Assembly: GCF_014269035.2 (NCBI RefSeq) | Contig: NZ_JABWRP020000003.1 | Coordinates: 310,001 to 374,000, forward strand | DNA length: 64,000 nucleotides | Direction: 5' to 3' | DNA from: Pseudomonas vlassakiae | GTDB taxonomy: Bacteria; Pseudomonadota; Gammaproteobacteria; Pseudomonadales; Pseudomonadaceae | Shown here: positions 44,976 to 53,641 of the stretch, piece by piece | Layout: each line of letters starts with the position of its first letter | How positions within the stretch are numbered: the first letter of the stretch is position 1 | Translations under genes and position numbers: made by a program | The notes under the pieces: generated by a model | The model's input: only the letters and a program-made list of their open reading frames with translations | Database searches by the model: none | What the model was told of the DNA's origin: nothing

Positions 44976-46322
44976 TCAGTCTCCTTGCGCCGCAGGCGCG
45001 GCGGCACTCACTTCCAGCGTCACGCCATGGCGTGCTGTAACCCGGACGTGCTGCCCGGCCTGCAGCGGCGTGGTGCACTGGGCTTGCCATTGTTCGCCCT
45101 GGGCCTGGACCGAGCCGCAGAACGGGTTGTCCGCCATCACCTGGGTCACCGTCACCAGGCTGCCGACCAGCCCGGCGTCACCGCTGACCAGCGCCCGTCG
45201 GCGCGCCTTGATGGCCATGCCTGCCACGCCGCCGATCAGCAGGGCCGAAACCACGGCGAGGATGCCTATCAGCACCACGGGGATGCCGAAACCCGGGGCA
45301 TCGGTGTCGATCAGGATCACGGCGCCAGCGATGAAAGCCACGATGCCGCCGAAGCCGACCACGCCAAAACTGGGCAGGAACGCCTCGGCGACCATGAAGG
45401 CGATGCCGAGCAGGATCAGTGCCATGCCGGCGAAGCTCACCGGCAACAGCTGCAGGGCATACAGCGCCAGCAGCAGGCAGATGCCGCCGACCACTCCGCC
45501 CAGTGCGGAACCTGGGTTCATGAACTCGAACAACAGGCCGTATACCCCGATCATGATCAGGATCAGCGCCACACTGGGATGGGTGATCACGGCCAGCAGG
45601 CGCGTGCGCCAGTCCGGCAGGCGTTCGATCACGGCAGCATCCCGGGTCTGAAGCCGCTGTGGTTGGCCGGCGGCGACCAAGGTCTTGCCGTCGATCTGGT
45701 GCAGCAGCGCAGGCAGGTCGTTGGCTACCTGGTCGATCACGTTCAGGCGCAGTGCTTCACTGGCCGGCAAGCTGACCGCCTCACGCACCGCTTGTTCTGC
45801 CCAGTCGGCATTGCGCCCGCGTAGCTGGGCCAGGCCTCGGATATAAGCGGTGGCGTCGTTGACCTGTTTGCGGGCCAGGGTCTGTTCATCGTCGCTCGGC
45901 TTGGCCTTGTCGTCCTTCGGCGCACCGGGCAGGCCACCGATCTGCACGGGCGTGGCGGCGCCGAGGTTGGTCCCGGGGGCCATGGCGGCGACGTGGCTGG
46001 CATAGAGGATGTAGGTGCCAGCGCTGGCGGCACGGGCGCCGCTGGGGGCAACGTAACTGACGACCGGCACGGGGCTTGCCAGAATCGCCTTGATCATCAG
46101 GCGCATGGCACTGTCCAGCCCGCCGGGGGTATCCAGGCGCAGCACCACCAACTGGGCACCTTGGGCCTTGGCCTGGTCGAGATTGCGAACCAGGTAGTCA
46201 GCGCTGGCCGGGCCGATGGCGTCATCAATGCCCAATACCCAGACGCTACCGGGCGCTGCCAGGCTCGCCGGGGCAAGGCCAAGCAGCAACAGCAGCAGCC
46301 AGCGGCAACATCGAGTGATCAC
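44976..46322 (-). CDS. NfeD-family membrane serine protease
   Basis: This 448-residue protein has a signal peptide, a ClpP/SppA-like protease domain ([17 protein letters not shown], with the nucleophile Ser in [30 protein letters not shown]), four to five transmembrane helices (residues about 245-370) and a C-terminal OB-fold. Family members cleave the partner slipin encoded directly downstream. Confidence 0.92.
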   Translation of the reverse strand: MITRCCRWLLLLLLGLAPASLAAPGSVWVLGIDDAIGPASADYLVRNLDQAKAQGAQLVVLRLDTPGGLDSAMRLMIKAILASPVPVVSYVAPSGARAASAGTYILYASHVAAMAPGTNLGAATPVQIGGLPGAPKDDKAKPSDDEQTLARKQVNDATAYIRGLAQLRGRNADWAEQAVREAVSLPASEALRLNVIDQVANDLPALLHQIDGKTLVAAGQPQRLQTRDAAVIERLPDWRTRLLAVITHPSVALILIMIGVYGLLFEFMNPGSALGGVVGGICLLLALYALQLLPVSFAGMALILLGIAFMVAEAFLPSFGVVGFGGIVAFIAGAVILIDTDAPGFGIPVVLIGILAVVSALLIGGVAGMAIKARRRALVSGDAGLVGSLVTVTQVMADNPFCGSVQAQGEQWQAQCTTPLQAGQHVRVTARHGVTLEVSAAAPAAQGD

Positions 46323-46419
46323 CTGTCGTCACCTCGTTGACCTCTCTGCTTGAAGTTTAGCCATGCCTGCCGGCCCAAGGCCTAAAATTGAAGGTTGGGG
46401 GCGAAACCGGAGGTGCATC

Positions 46420-46878
46420 ATGCGTATGGCCAAGACCCTGCAGCAGCGCCTGGACCAGGCCAACTGCGACTACGACATCATTCCCCACCCACACTCGGCC
46501 ACCAGCCTGGAGTCGGCGCGCACGGCGGGCGTACCTGCCGAGCGGGTGGCCAAGTCGGTCATGCTCGACGACCGTCATGGCAACTACCTCATGGCCGTGC
46601 TACCGGCCAACCGGCACATGGACATGAGCAAGGTGCGCATGTCCGGCGCCTGGCAACTGACCCGCGAAAGCGCCCTGCCGATGCTCTTCGGCGACTGCGA
46701 AAGAGGCGCCATACCGGCAATGGGTGAGGCCTATCAGATAAAGATGCTGCTCGATTCGAGTCTTACCCGCCAGGGCGATGTCTACCTGGAGGCAGGTGAC
46801 CACGATCACCTGATCCACATGAGCATGGAGCAGTACCTGAAACTGGTACCGCAAGCCGAAGTACGAGAACTGTGCTGA
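46420..46878 (+). CDS. YbaK/EbsC-family aminoacyl-tRNA deacylase
   Basis: This 152-residue protein has the YbaK/ProX editing-domain pattern (YDIIPHPHSATSLESARTAGVPAERVAKSVMLDD, LMAVLPANRHMDMSKV). Such enzymes hydrolyse mischarged tRNA. AGGAGG-like CGGAGG lies 7 bases before the ATG at 46420, so the 46363 start is unlikely. Confidence 0.85.
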   Translation: MRMAKTLQQRLDQANCDYDIIPHPHSATSLESARTAGVPAERVAKSVMLDDRHGNYLMAVLPANRHMDMSKVRMSGAWQLTRESALPMLFGDCERGAIPAMGEAYQIKMLLDSSLTRQGDVYLEAGDHDHLIHMSMEQYLKLVPQAEVRELC

Positions 46879-46939
46879 TGACAACCAACCCATGCCGGGC
46901 CGGGCGCACTGCTGGCCGGCCCGGTGCTAAGGAGGCAAC

Positions 46940-47182
46940 ATGGAAAAACCGAACCACCACTTCTCGGAAATCTTCAAGCAACTGGGCCTGCCTGACGACC
47001 CAGTCGAAATCGAGCGCTTCATCACCACGCACTCGCCGCTGGATGACGGCGTAAAACTGGTAGACGCGCCTTTCTGGACGGAAGGGCAGCGGGCGTTTCT
47101 CAAGGAAAGCTATACCGCCGATGCTGACTGGATACCTATGATCGACCAGTTGAACGAGGCCCTTCATCCCAAGAAAAAATAA
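46940..47182 (+). CDS. DUF2789 family protein
   Basis: This 80-residue protein (FSEIFKQLGLPDDPVEIERFITTHSPL, FWTEGQRAFLKESYTADADW) matches DUF2789, a small conserved family of pseudomonads with unknown function. TAAGGAGG lies just upstream of the ATG. Confidence 0.88.
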   Translation: MEKPNHHFSEIFKQLGLPDDPVEIERFITTHSPLDDGVKLVDAPFWTEGQRAFLKESYTADADWIPMIDQLNEALHPKKK

Positions 47183-47250
47183 GTGCCGAGCGGCACCTGA
47201 CGAGTGATCGGCCGTTGCTATGCTCAGGAAAAACAACAGGGGATAGCGTG

Positions 47251-47889
47251 ATGAAAGATCCCTACGCACCAGGTTTCTGGTGCTCCGTGACGATCCTGGG
47301 CACCCTGACGGCCGGCTACTTCTACGGCATACGCCACACCCAGCAGATGAACCAGGCCATACAGTTTCTCTACGCCGCCGCCGCCGTCACTGGCGCGGTG
47401 GCGTTGCTGGCCCTGACCTGGATTGCCTGGCAGCAGTTGCGCTTGAACAAGCGTGAAGTGATTCAGGGCCGAACGTTGCTCACCATCTGGGACACCAAGG
47501 TTGCACTGCGCCGCGTCGAGACGGTGTTCGACCGCTATTTCTGGGGCAGCTACTGGCATTCCGGGCGCACCTTCGAGGAAGTGATGGGCGAACTCAAGGG
47601 TACGCCGCTGGAGCAGAGCCTGGATGCATTGAAGCGCCAGTGCCGGGCGCTCGACCGGGAAATCCATGACCATCATCACCACTGGCTGGCCAATGCCCGC
47701 GACCTGTCCAGTGTGGCCACGGCCATGGCCCGCGAGCGGTATCAGCTGGATCTGTGCGAGCCGTCGAGCAACGGCCATGGCAATACCGCCGTGCTCAACC
47801 GTGACCTGGAAGTGTTGGTTTACACCTGGTCGGCGCGCCTGCGCAGCTTCGACCATCAGTTGGACGAACTGGAGCGCGCCTACCATTGA
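47251..47889 (+). CDS. Conserved hypothetical membrane protein
   Basis: This 212-residue protein has two N-terminal hydrophobic segments (GFWCSVTILGTLTAGYFYG and LYAAAAVTGAVALLALTWIAW), then a charged helical cytoplasmic domain containing DHHHHW and ERYQLDL. I did not recognise a characterised family. AGGGGA precedes the ATG at 47251. Confidence 0.75.
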   Translation: MKDPYAPGFWCSVTILGTLTAGYFYGIRHTQQMNQAIQFLYAAAAVTGAVALLALTWIAWQQLRLNKREVIQGRTLLTIWDTKVALRRVETVFDRYFWGSYWHSGRTFEEVMGELKGTPLEQSLDALKRQCRALDREIHDHHHHWLANARDLSSVATAMARERYQLDLCEPSSNGHGNTAVLNRDLEVLVYTWSARLRSFDHQLDELERAYH

Positions 47890-47895
47890 GGCCGG

Positions 47896-48333
47896 CTATT
47901 CGCCGCGAATGTAGCCTTCCAGCTGCTTGATCAGGCTGGCCTGCTCGGCGATGGTTTCCTTCACCAGGTCACCGATCGATAGCAGCCCGAGCAGCTTGCC
48001 GTCCTCGACGACTGGCAGGTGGCGCAGATGGCGGTCGGTCATCTGTTGCATGCAGTAGTCCAGACTCTTCCTTGGGTCCACCGTGATCACCGGCGCGCTC
48101 ATGATCTCGCGCACCGGTGTGGCGGCCGAGGAGCGGCCCCTGAGTACCAGCTTGCGGGCATAGTCGCGTTCACTGACGATGCCCACCACCTGATCGTTCT
48201 CCACGACAGGCAAGGCACCGACGTTCTTCTCCGCCAGCAGTTTCAGGGCGTCGAGCACCGAGTCATCCGGGCCGATGGTGTACACGGTCTGGTGCTGGGA
48301 CTTGGTCTTGAGGATTTGGTCGACGGTCTTCAT
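47896..48333 (-). CDS. Two-CBS-domain protein
   Basis: This 145-residue protein is composed of two CBS domains (residues 10-65 with LAEKNVGALPVVENDQVVGIVSERDYARK, and 75-130 with MTDRHLRHLPVVEDGKLLGLLSIGDLVK). Such stand-alone pairs bind adenosyl ligands and act as sensors. The ATG at 48333 starts the family pattern; the longer frame is unsupported. Confidence 0.9.
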   Translation of the reverse strand: MKTVDQILKTKSQHQTVYTIGPDDSVLDALKLLAEKNVGALPVVENDQVVGIVSERDYARKLVLRGRSSAATPVREIMSAPVITVDPRKSLDYCMQQMTDRHLRHLPVVEDGKLLGLLSIGDLVKETIAEQASLIKQLEGYIRGE

Positions 48334-48450
48334 ACGGGCCTCTGCGGGGGAAAAGACGAGCTCCTGGGGTAAATAAAGCATCCGGGACGCCGGCCTGCAC
48401 GGCAATGCAGGAAACGGCATCGAGTCGATTGAAAAACGTCATGGGTAGTT

Positions 48451-48533
48451 CCTGTACCGGCCGCTTCGCGGCTAAAGCCGCTCCTGCAGGTATGCAGCGA
48501 ACATCCGGGGGAGCCGCGAAGAGGCCGGTACAG
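48451..48533. repeat. Inverted REP pair
   Basis: Two REP units face each other. The outer arms CTGTACCGGCC (48452-48462) and GGCCGGTACAG (48523-48533) pair, and the inner parts carry CTTCGCGGCTAAAGCCG and GAGCCGCGAAGAG. It lies between convergent-free ends of the CBS and peptidase genes and ends 6 bases before the peptidase stop. Confidence 0.85.
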
Positions 48534-48538
48534 CTGAC

Positions 48539-50266
48539 TTAGAGCTTCGGCATCTGCCCAATCCGCGCGACCATCTCGCTCACTACCTGCAGGTCGAGCA
48601 TGAACTGTTCCACGGTCTTGAACTCGTTGTCGTTGTGCCCGGTGTACTTCACATCCGGCATGGCCAGACCGAACTGCACGCCGTTGGGCAGGTCATGCAC
48701 CGACGTGGCGCCGGCCGAGGTGCCGAATTCGTGTTTCATGCCCAGGTTTTCGCTGGCCACATCGAGCAACGCCTTGACCCATTCACCCTCGGGGTTGCGG
48801 AACATCGGCTCGTCGAGGCTGTAGTCGAAGGCTACCGAAGTGTGGCTCTGGCGGGTCCATTTACCCAGTTTGTCGGCCAGCTGGTCCTTGATCACGGCCA
48901 GTGGCTTGCCTTTGGGGATGCGCAGGTTCACGGCCAGCTTGAGGCCCTTGTCGTCCACGCCGACGAAAGTGAGCGAGGTGGTCAGCGGGCCCATGAACGC
49001 GTCCTCGAAGCCAATCCCCAGTTTCTTGCCCAGGTAGTCCAGGCCCCAGTTGTCGGCGGCGTAGCGGGCGGCATCGGTGAAGTGGTTGTGCTTGAGCGGT
49101 ACCTGCTGGCCCAGGCCATTGAGGAAATCGAGCATGCGTGCCACCGGGTTGACGCCGGACTCTGGCTCCGAGGAGTGGGCAGACACACCGGTAACGGTGA
49201 GCAGCACGTTCTTGCCGTCGACCTTGGCGGTGATGCTGAAGTCATTGCCATGACGCTTCACATAGTCGGCCCCGGCCGTCTCCAGGTGCTTGGCAAGTTC
49301 CGCCGGGTTGTCGGCAACCAGGGTCGCCACCGACGTGGTCGGAATCTGGTTGGTCGCCAGACCGCCGGTCAGGTTGACGATTTCCGCACCTTTGCCTGTG
49401 GCCGGGCGTTTGCTGAAGCTGGCCATGACCGTGCCGTAACCTTTTTCGGCAATCACCACCGGGTAGCCGCCATCGAGGGCCAGGTTGTAGTCGGGGGTAG
49501 GGTTGCGCTCGAAGTAGTAGGGGATGGCATCGCCACTGGTTTCTTCGGTGGTGTCGATCAACAGCTTGAACTGCCGGGCCAGTGGCAGCTTTTCGTCCTT
49601 GGCCACTTTCAGCGCATACAGCGCAACGATGATGCCGTTCTTGTCATCCTCGGTGCCACGGCCGTACATGCGGTCACCGACCAGGGTGACCTTGAACGGG
49701 TCGAGGCGGGTGCCGTCGGCAAGCTTCCAGTTGTCCGGGTTGACCGGCACCACGTCAGCGTGGGCGTGGATGCCGACCACTTCCTTGCCTTCACCCAGCG
49801 AGATCTCGTAGACGCGGTTGTCGACATTGCGAAAGGCCAGGCCGAAGCTCTCGGCCAGCGCCTTGATCTTGTCGGCGATCTTCACGAATTCGGGGTTTTC
49901 GTGCTGCGGCACCCCGTCGACGCTGAAGGTGGGGATGGCGACCAGCTCGCGCAGGTTTTCCGTGGCGGCCTTGGCGTACTTGATGCGGGTGTACAGGCCG
50001 AGCAGGCGGTTGATCTCATTCTGTTGCTCGGCTGCGAGCGGCTTGCCGGCCAGGTAGGCGTCGAGCGTGGCTGCGAGGTTGTCGGCCTTGGCCAGGTCGC
50101 TGCCTTGGAGTTTACCGAGGAATTGCTTGAAGTCGGCCGGGTTGCTGCCGTCGAAAGCTTTGACGATGGCGGCAGACTGTTGCTGGGACAGGTTGGCCTG
50201 GGCCGGTTGAGTGAACAGGCCAATGCTGGCCAGCATCAGAGCGGTGGAGAGTTTTTTCAGGTGCAT
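48539..50266 (-). CDS. Exported M20-family dipeptidase
   Basis: This 575-residue protein has a signal peptide (MHLKKLSTALMLASIGLFTQPAQA) and an M20 metallopeptidase core: metal ligand HAHAD, GRGTEDDKNG and the catalytic Glu in DTTEETSGD. It resembles PepV-type dipeptidases but is exported, so it probably degrades peptides in the periplasm. Start ATG 50266 is in frame with a GTG at 50272; AAGGA suits either. Confidence 0.9.
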   Translation of the reverse strand: MHLKKLSTALMLASIGLFTQPAQANLSQQQSAAIVKAFDGSNPADFKQFLGKLQGSDLAKADNLAATLDAYLAGKPLAAEQQNEINRLLGLYTRIKYAKAATENLRELVAIPTFSVDGVPQHENPEFVKIADKIKALAESFGLAFRNVDNRVYEISLGEGKEVVGIHAHADVVPVNPDNWKLADGTRLDPFKVTLVGDRMYGRGTEDDKNGIIVALYALKVAKDEKLPLARQFKLLIDTTEETSGDAIPYYFERNPTPDYNLALDGGYPVVIAEKGYGTVMASFSKRPATGKGAEIVNLTGGLATNQIPTTSVATLVADNPAELAKHLETAGADYVKRHGNDFSITAKVDGKNVLLTVTGVSAHSSEPESGVNPVARMLDFLNGLGQQVPLKHNHFTDAARYAADNWGLDYLGKKLGIGFEDAFMGPLTTSLTFVGVDDKGLKLAVNLRIPKGKPLAVIKDQLADKLGKWTRQSHTSVAFDYSLDEPMFRNPEGEWVKALLDVASENLGMKHEFGTSAGATSVHDLPNGVQFGLAMPDVKYTGHNDNEFKTVEQFMLDLQVVSEMVARIGQMPKL

Positions 50267-50386
50267 GAGCACGCATTCCTTCGCGAATCATTGTTATGGG
50301 ATACCCGTCGGGACGGGAGGGGATCCACGCTAACATCAATGACCCATGGCACGGGAGTGCCAGAAACGCGACATGTCGCACAAATG

Positions 50387-50417
50387 AAAAAGCCCCGGGC
50401 ATGATCCCAGGGCTTTT
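50387..50417 (-). terminator. Terminator of the tRNA-Arg gene
   Basis: On the minus strand GAAAAGCCCTGGG, ATCATG and CCCGGGGCTTTTTC form a stem-loop ending in a T-run, starting 7 bases after the tRNA end. Confidence 0.88.
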
Positions 50418-50423
50418 CAGATA

Positions 50424-50500
50424 TGGCGCACTCGGCGGGATTCGAACCCACGACCCCTGCCTTCGGAGGGCAGTACTCTATCCAGCTGAGCTACGAGTGC
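50424..50500 (-). tRNA. tRNA-Arg (anticodon CCG)
   Basis: The 77-base minus-strand gene folds into a full cloverleaf: acceptor arms GCACTCG and CGAGTGC, D-arm with AGCTCAGCTGGAT, anticodon stem CTGCC/GGCAG with loop CTCCGAA, T-loop GTTCGAATC, and an encoded CCA end. The anticodon CCG reads the CGG arginine codon. Confidence 0.97.
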
Positions 50501-50566
50501 AACGCGCACGCATGATACCCATCTGATTCGGCGGCGTCCATCGCCTTGATCTATCGCTGTTTTCTC

Positions 50567-50652
50567 GCCTGGCCCTTCGCGGCCAAAGCCGCTGCCACAG
50601 GTACTGCGCTGTCTGTAGCAGCGGCTTCAGCCGCGAGAGGGCCGGTACAGGC
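50567..50652. repeat. Inverted REP pair
   Basis: Two REP units face each other: TGGCCCTTCGCGGCCAAAGC (from 50570) and GCGGCTTCAGCCGCGAGAGG (ending 50640) followed by GCCGGTACAG. It lies upstream of the gntR-type gene. Confidence 0.85.
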
Positions 50653-50728
50653 CGCCACAAATCCATCTATCCATATGCAATTTCAGTATTTCCTCAGCGG
50701 TTCTTATGTCCTCTATCCTCTGGTCACA

Positions 50729-50744
50729 ACTTGTTATAACAAGT
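50729..50744. promoter_or_regulatory. Perfect palindromic operator before the GntR gene
   Basis: ACTTGTTATAACAAGT is a perfect 16-base palindrome that contains the likely -10 hexamer TATAAC (50735-50740) and ends 21 bases before the regulator ATG. GntR-family proteins bind such palindromes, so it is probably the autoregulatory operator of the 50766-57939 operon. Confidence 0.7.
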
Positions 50745-50765
50745 ACTCGATCAGCGAAGAGAATC

Positions 50766-51515
50766 ATGGCCGAACTGCTCCCCCTGTCCCCGGTACCGCT
50801 CTACACCCAGCTCAAGGAACTGCTGCGCGAGCGCATCCTCGACGGTACTTATCCACCGCACAGTCGCATGCCCTCGGAAAGCGAGCTGGGCAAGGCTTTC
50901 GAGGTCAGCCGTATCACCGTGCGCCAGGCGCTGGGTGACCTGCAGAAAGAAGGACTGATCTTCAAGATCCACGGCAAAGGCACCTTCGTCGCCAAGCCCA
51001 AGGCGTTCCAGAACGTCAGCACCCTGCAGGGCCTGGGCGAGTCGATGACGCAGATGGGCTATGAGGTGATCAACCGCCTGCGCAGCTTCCGTCATGTGCC
51101 GGCCAATGCGCTGGTCGCTGCGCGGCTGCAGGTCGAGGAGGGCAGCCTGGTTACCGAGATCCGCCGGGTGCGCTTGATCAACCGCGAGCCGGTGTCGCTG
51201 GAGCTGACCTGGCTGCCCAAGGCCGTCGGCGAAAAGCTGGAAAAGGCCGACCTGGTCACCCGCGACATCTTCCTGTTGCTGGAAAACGACTGCGGCATTG
51301 CGCTGGGCCACGCCGACCTGGCCATTGACGCGGTGTTGGCAGACAGCGACCTGACCCAGGCGCTGGAGGTGGAAGAGGGCGCGCCGATCATGCGTATCGA
51401 GCGCCTTACCCACGCCGCCGACGGCACGCCGCTGGACTTCGAACACCTGTATTACCGCGGCGATGCCTTCCAGTACCGCCTGCGCATCGACCGTCAGAAG
51501 GGGAGCAAGGCATGA
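50766..51515 (+). CDS. GntR-family regulator with UTRA domain (HutC/FadR-like subfamily)
   Basis: This 249-residue repressor has an N-terminal winged helix (residues 8-75; VPLYTQLKELLRERILDGTYPPHSRMPSESELGKAFEVSRITVRQALGDLQKEG) and a C-terminal UTRA ligand-binding domain (about 95-240; RIERLTHADGTPL-type ending in YRLRIDR). ATG 50766 follows AAGAGA. It overlaps the flavoprotein start by 4 bases, so it is part of the operon it probably controls. The ligand is unknown. Confidence 0.92.
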   Translation: MAELLPLSPVPLYTQLKELLRERILDGTYPPHSRMPSESELGKAFEVSRITVRQALGDLQKEGLIFKIHGKGTFVAKPKAFQNVSTLQGLGESMTQMGYEVINRLRSFRHVPANALVAARLQVEEGSLVTEIRRVRLINREPVSLELTWLPKAVGEKLEKADLVTRDIFLLLENDCGIALGHADLAIDAVLADSDLTQALEVEEGAPIMRIERLTHAADGTPLDFEHLYYRGDAFQYRLRIDRQKGSKA

Positions 51516-53236
51516 GCATCGAGACCCAGGACTACGACATCATCGTCATCGGTGGCGGCACCGCCGGGCCGATGGCGGCGATCAAGGCCAAGGAGCACGA
51601 CAAGCGCCTGCGCGTACTGCTGCTGGACAAGGCCAACGTCAAGCGCAGCGGCGCCATCAGCATGGGCATGGACGGCCTGAACAACGCCATCATTCCCGGC
51701 CATGCCACGCCCGAGCAGTACACCAAGGAAATCACCGTGGCCAACGACGGCATCGTCAACCAGGCCGCCGTGCATGCCTATGCCACCCACAGTTTCGAAA
51801 CCATCGAGCAACTCGACCGCTGGGGCGTCAAGTTCGAAAAGGACGAGACTGGCGACTACGCGGTGAAGAAGGTCCACCATATGGGCGCCTATGTGCTGCC
51901 CATGCCTGAAGGTCACGACATCAAGAAAGTGCTCTATCGCCAGCTCAAGCGCGCCCGGGTCGAGATCAGTAACCGCATGGTTTGCACCCGTGTGCTGCTC
52001 GACGCCGAAGGCGCGGCTGCCGGTGTCATGGGTTTTGATTGCCGCACGGGCGAGTTTCGCGTGGTACGGGCCAAGGCGGTGATCCTTGCCTGCGGCGCTG
52101 CCGGGCGCCTGGGCCTGCCCTCCTCGGGGTACCTGATGGGCACCTACGAAAACCCGACCAATGCCGGCGACGGCTATGCCATGGCCTACCACGCTGGCGC
52201 CGAGCTGGCCAACCTCGAGTGTTTCCAGATCAACCCGCTGATCAAGGACTACAACGGCCCGGCCTGCGCCTACGTCACCGGCCCCCTTGGTGGCTACACC
52301 GCCAACAGCAAGGGCGAACGCTTCATCGAGTGCGATTACTGGAGCGGGCAGATGATGTGGGAGTTCCACCAGGAACTCGAAGGCGGCAACGGCCCGGTGT
52401 TCCTCAAGCTCGACCACCTGGCCGAAGAAACCATCCAGAACATCGAACAGATCCTGCACAGCAATGAGCGCCCCAGCCGCGGCCAGTTCCATGCCGGGCG
52501 TGGTACCGACTACCGCCAGCACATGGTCGAGATGCATATCTCCGAGATCGGCTTCTGCTCGGGGCATTCGGCGTCAGGGGTGTGGGTCAACGAGAAGGCC
52601 GAGACCAGCGTCAAGGGGTTGTATGCCGCCGGTGACATGGCTGCAGTGCCGCACAACTACATGCTCGGTGCGTTTACCTACGGCTGGTTTGCCGGCGTGA
52701 ACGCCGCAAAGTACGTGGCCGAGCGGGAATTGGCCGAGGTCGATGCCGGGCAGGTCGAGCGCGAACGCACGCGGGTGTTCGCCCCGCTGCAGCGTGAGCA
52801 TGGCCTGCCGCCGGCGCAGGTCGAGTACAAGCTGCGGCGCATGGTGAACGATTACCTGCAGCCGCCAAAGGTGACCAGGAAGATGGAAATCGGCCTGGCG
52901 CGCTTTGCCGAAATCGAACGTGATCTCGAACAGATGAAAGCCAGCAACCCGCATGAGCTGATGCGGGCGATGGAGGTCTCGGTGATTCGCGACTGTGCCG
53001 AGATGGCGGCGCGGGCCTCGCTGTTCCGTGAGGAGAGCCGCTGGGGCCTTTACCACCACCGCGTGGACTTCCCCGAGCGCAACGATGGTGAATGGTTCTG
53101 CCATTGCCATCTGAAAAAAGGCGAAGACGGTGAAATGACCAGCTTCAAGAAAGCCGTCGAACCGTACCTGATTGCGCTGGATGCCCAGGAACAGACTGCC
53201 TATGACCGGCTGCGGGTGAAAGCCGACGCTGCCTGA
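51512..53236 (+). CDS. AprA-like FAD-dependent oxidoreductase
   Basis: This 574-residue protein belongs to the succinate dehydrogenase/fumarate reductase flavoprotein superfamily. It has the FAD-binding dinucleotide fold (DYDIIVIGGGTAGPMAAI), a GMDGLNN loop, the FAD-contact block GLYAAGDMAAVPHN and a C-terminal region (ESRWGLYHHRVDFPERNDGEW) like that of APS reductase AprA. The His/Arg pairs of true fumarate reductases are not obvious. It probably forms a complex with the ferredoxin encoded next. Substrate unknown. Confidence 0.85.
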   Translation: MSIETQDYDIIVIGGGTAGPMAAIKAKEHDKRLRVLLLDKANVKRSGAISMGMDGLNNAIIPGHATPEQYTKEITVANDGIVNQAAVHAYATHSFETIEQLDRWGVKFEKDETGDYAVKKVHHMGAYVLPMPEGHDIKKVLYRQLKRARVEISNRMVCTRVLLDAEGAAAGVMGFDCRTGEFRVVRAKAVILACGAAGRLGLPSSGYLMGTYENPTNAGDGYAMAYHAGAELANLECFQINPLIKDYNGPACAYVTGPLGGYTANSKGERFIECDYWSGQMMWEFHQELEGGNGPVFLKLDHLAEETIQNIEQILHSNERPSRGQFHAGRGTDYRQHMVEMHISEIGFCSGHSASGVWVNEKAETSVKGLYAAGDMAAVPHNYMLGAFTYGWFAGVNAAKYVAERELAEVDAGQVERERTRVFAPLQREHGLPPAQVEYKLRRMVNDYLQPPKVTRKMEIGLARFAEIERDLEQMKASNPHELMRAMEVSVIRDCAEMAARASLFREESRWGLYHHRVDFPERNDGEWFCHCHLKKGEDGEMTSFKKAVEPYLIALDAQEQTAYDRLRVKADAA

Positions 53237-53274
53237 ATGAAACAGAGGGCCGAAGGCCCCAAGGACCCCGTGAA

Positions 53275-53520
53275 ATGGCCTACCAGCCCCAGGAAATCTT
53301 GTTCCGCAGCAGCGCCCCGGTAACCATCGACGAAGACAAGTGCATCGCCGAAAAGGGCTGCACCGTGTGTGTCGAGGTCTGCCCCATGGACCTGCTGGCG
53401 ATCAACCCAGCCACGCAAAAGGCGTACATGGCATTCGACGAGTGCTGGTACTGCATGCCTTGCGAGAAAGACTGCCCCACCGGCGCGGTCAAGGTCGACA
53501 TCCCGTACCTGCTGCGTTGA
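53275..53520 (+). CDS. Two-cluster 4Fe-4S ferredoxin, AprB-like
   Basis: This 81-residue protein carries two Cys motifs for 4Fe-4S clusters: CIAEKGCTVCVEVCP (residues about 23-37) and CWYCMPCEKDCP (about 58-69). The spacing resembles the first part of the AprB subunit of APS reductase but lacks the AprB tail. It is likely to pass electrons to or from the flavoprotein encoded 38 bases upstream. Confidence 0.9.
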   Translation: MAYQPQEILFRSSAPVTIDEDKCIAEKGCTVCVEVCPMDLLAINPATQKAYMAFDECWYCMPCEKDCPTGAVKVDIPYLLR

Positions 53521-53641
53521 CTCATCTGCGCCATCCGGGGAGCCACCGGACGCGCCCTCCTGCAATGCCCCTCGTTTCCCACCCCCAAGCCGGGCGGCGG
53601 AGACGATTCCAGCACTCAAAACGATTCGAGGGGAAACATCC

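Noticed and set aside
50296..50526. Short frame containing [21 protein letters not shown]
   Set aside because: This is a well-known false ORF made by reading through a tRNA gene on the opposite strand.
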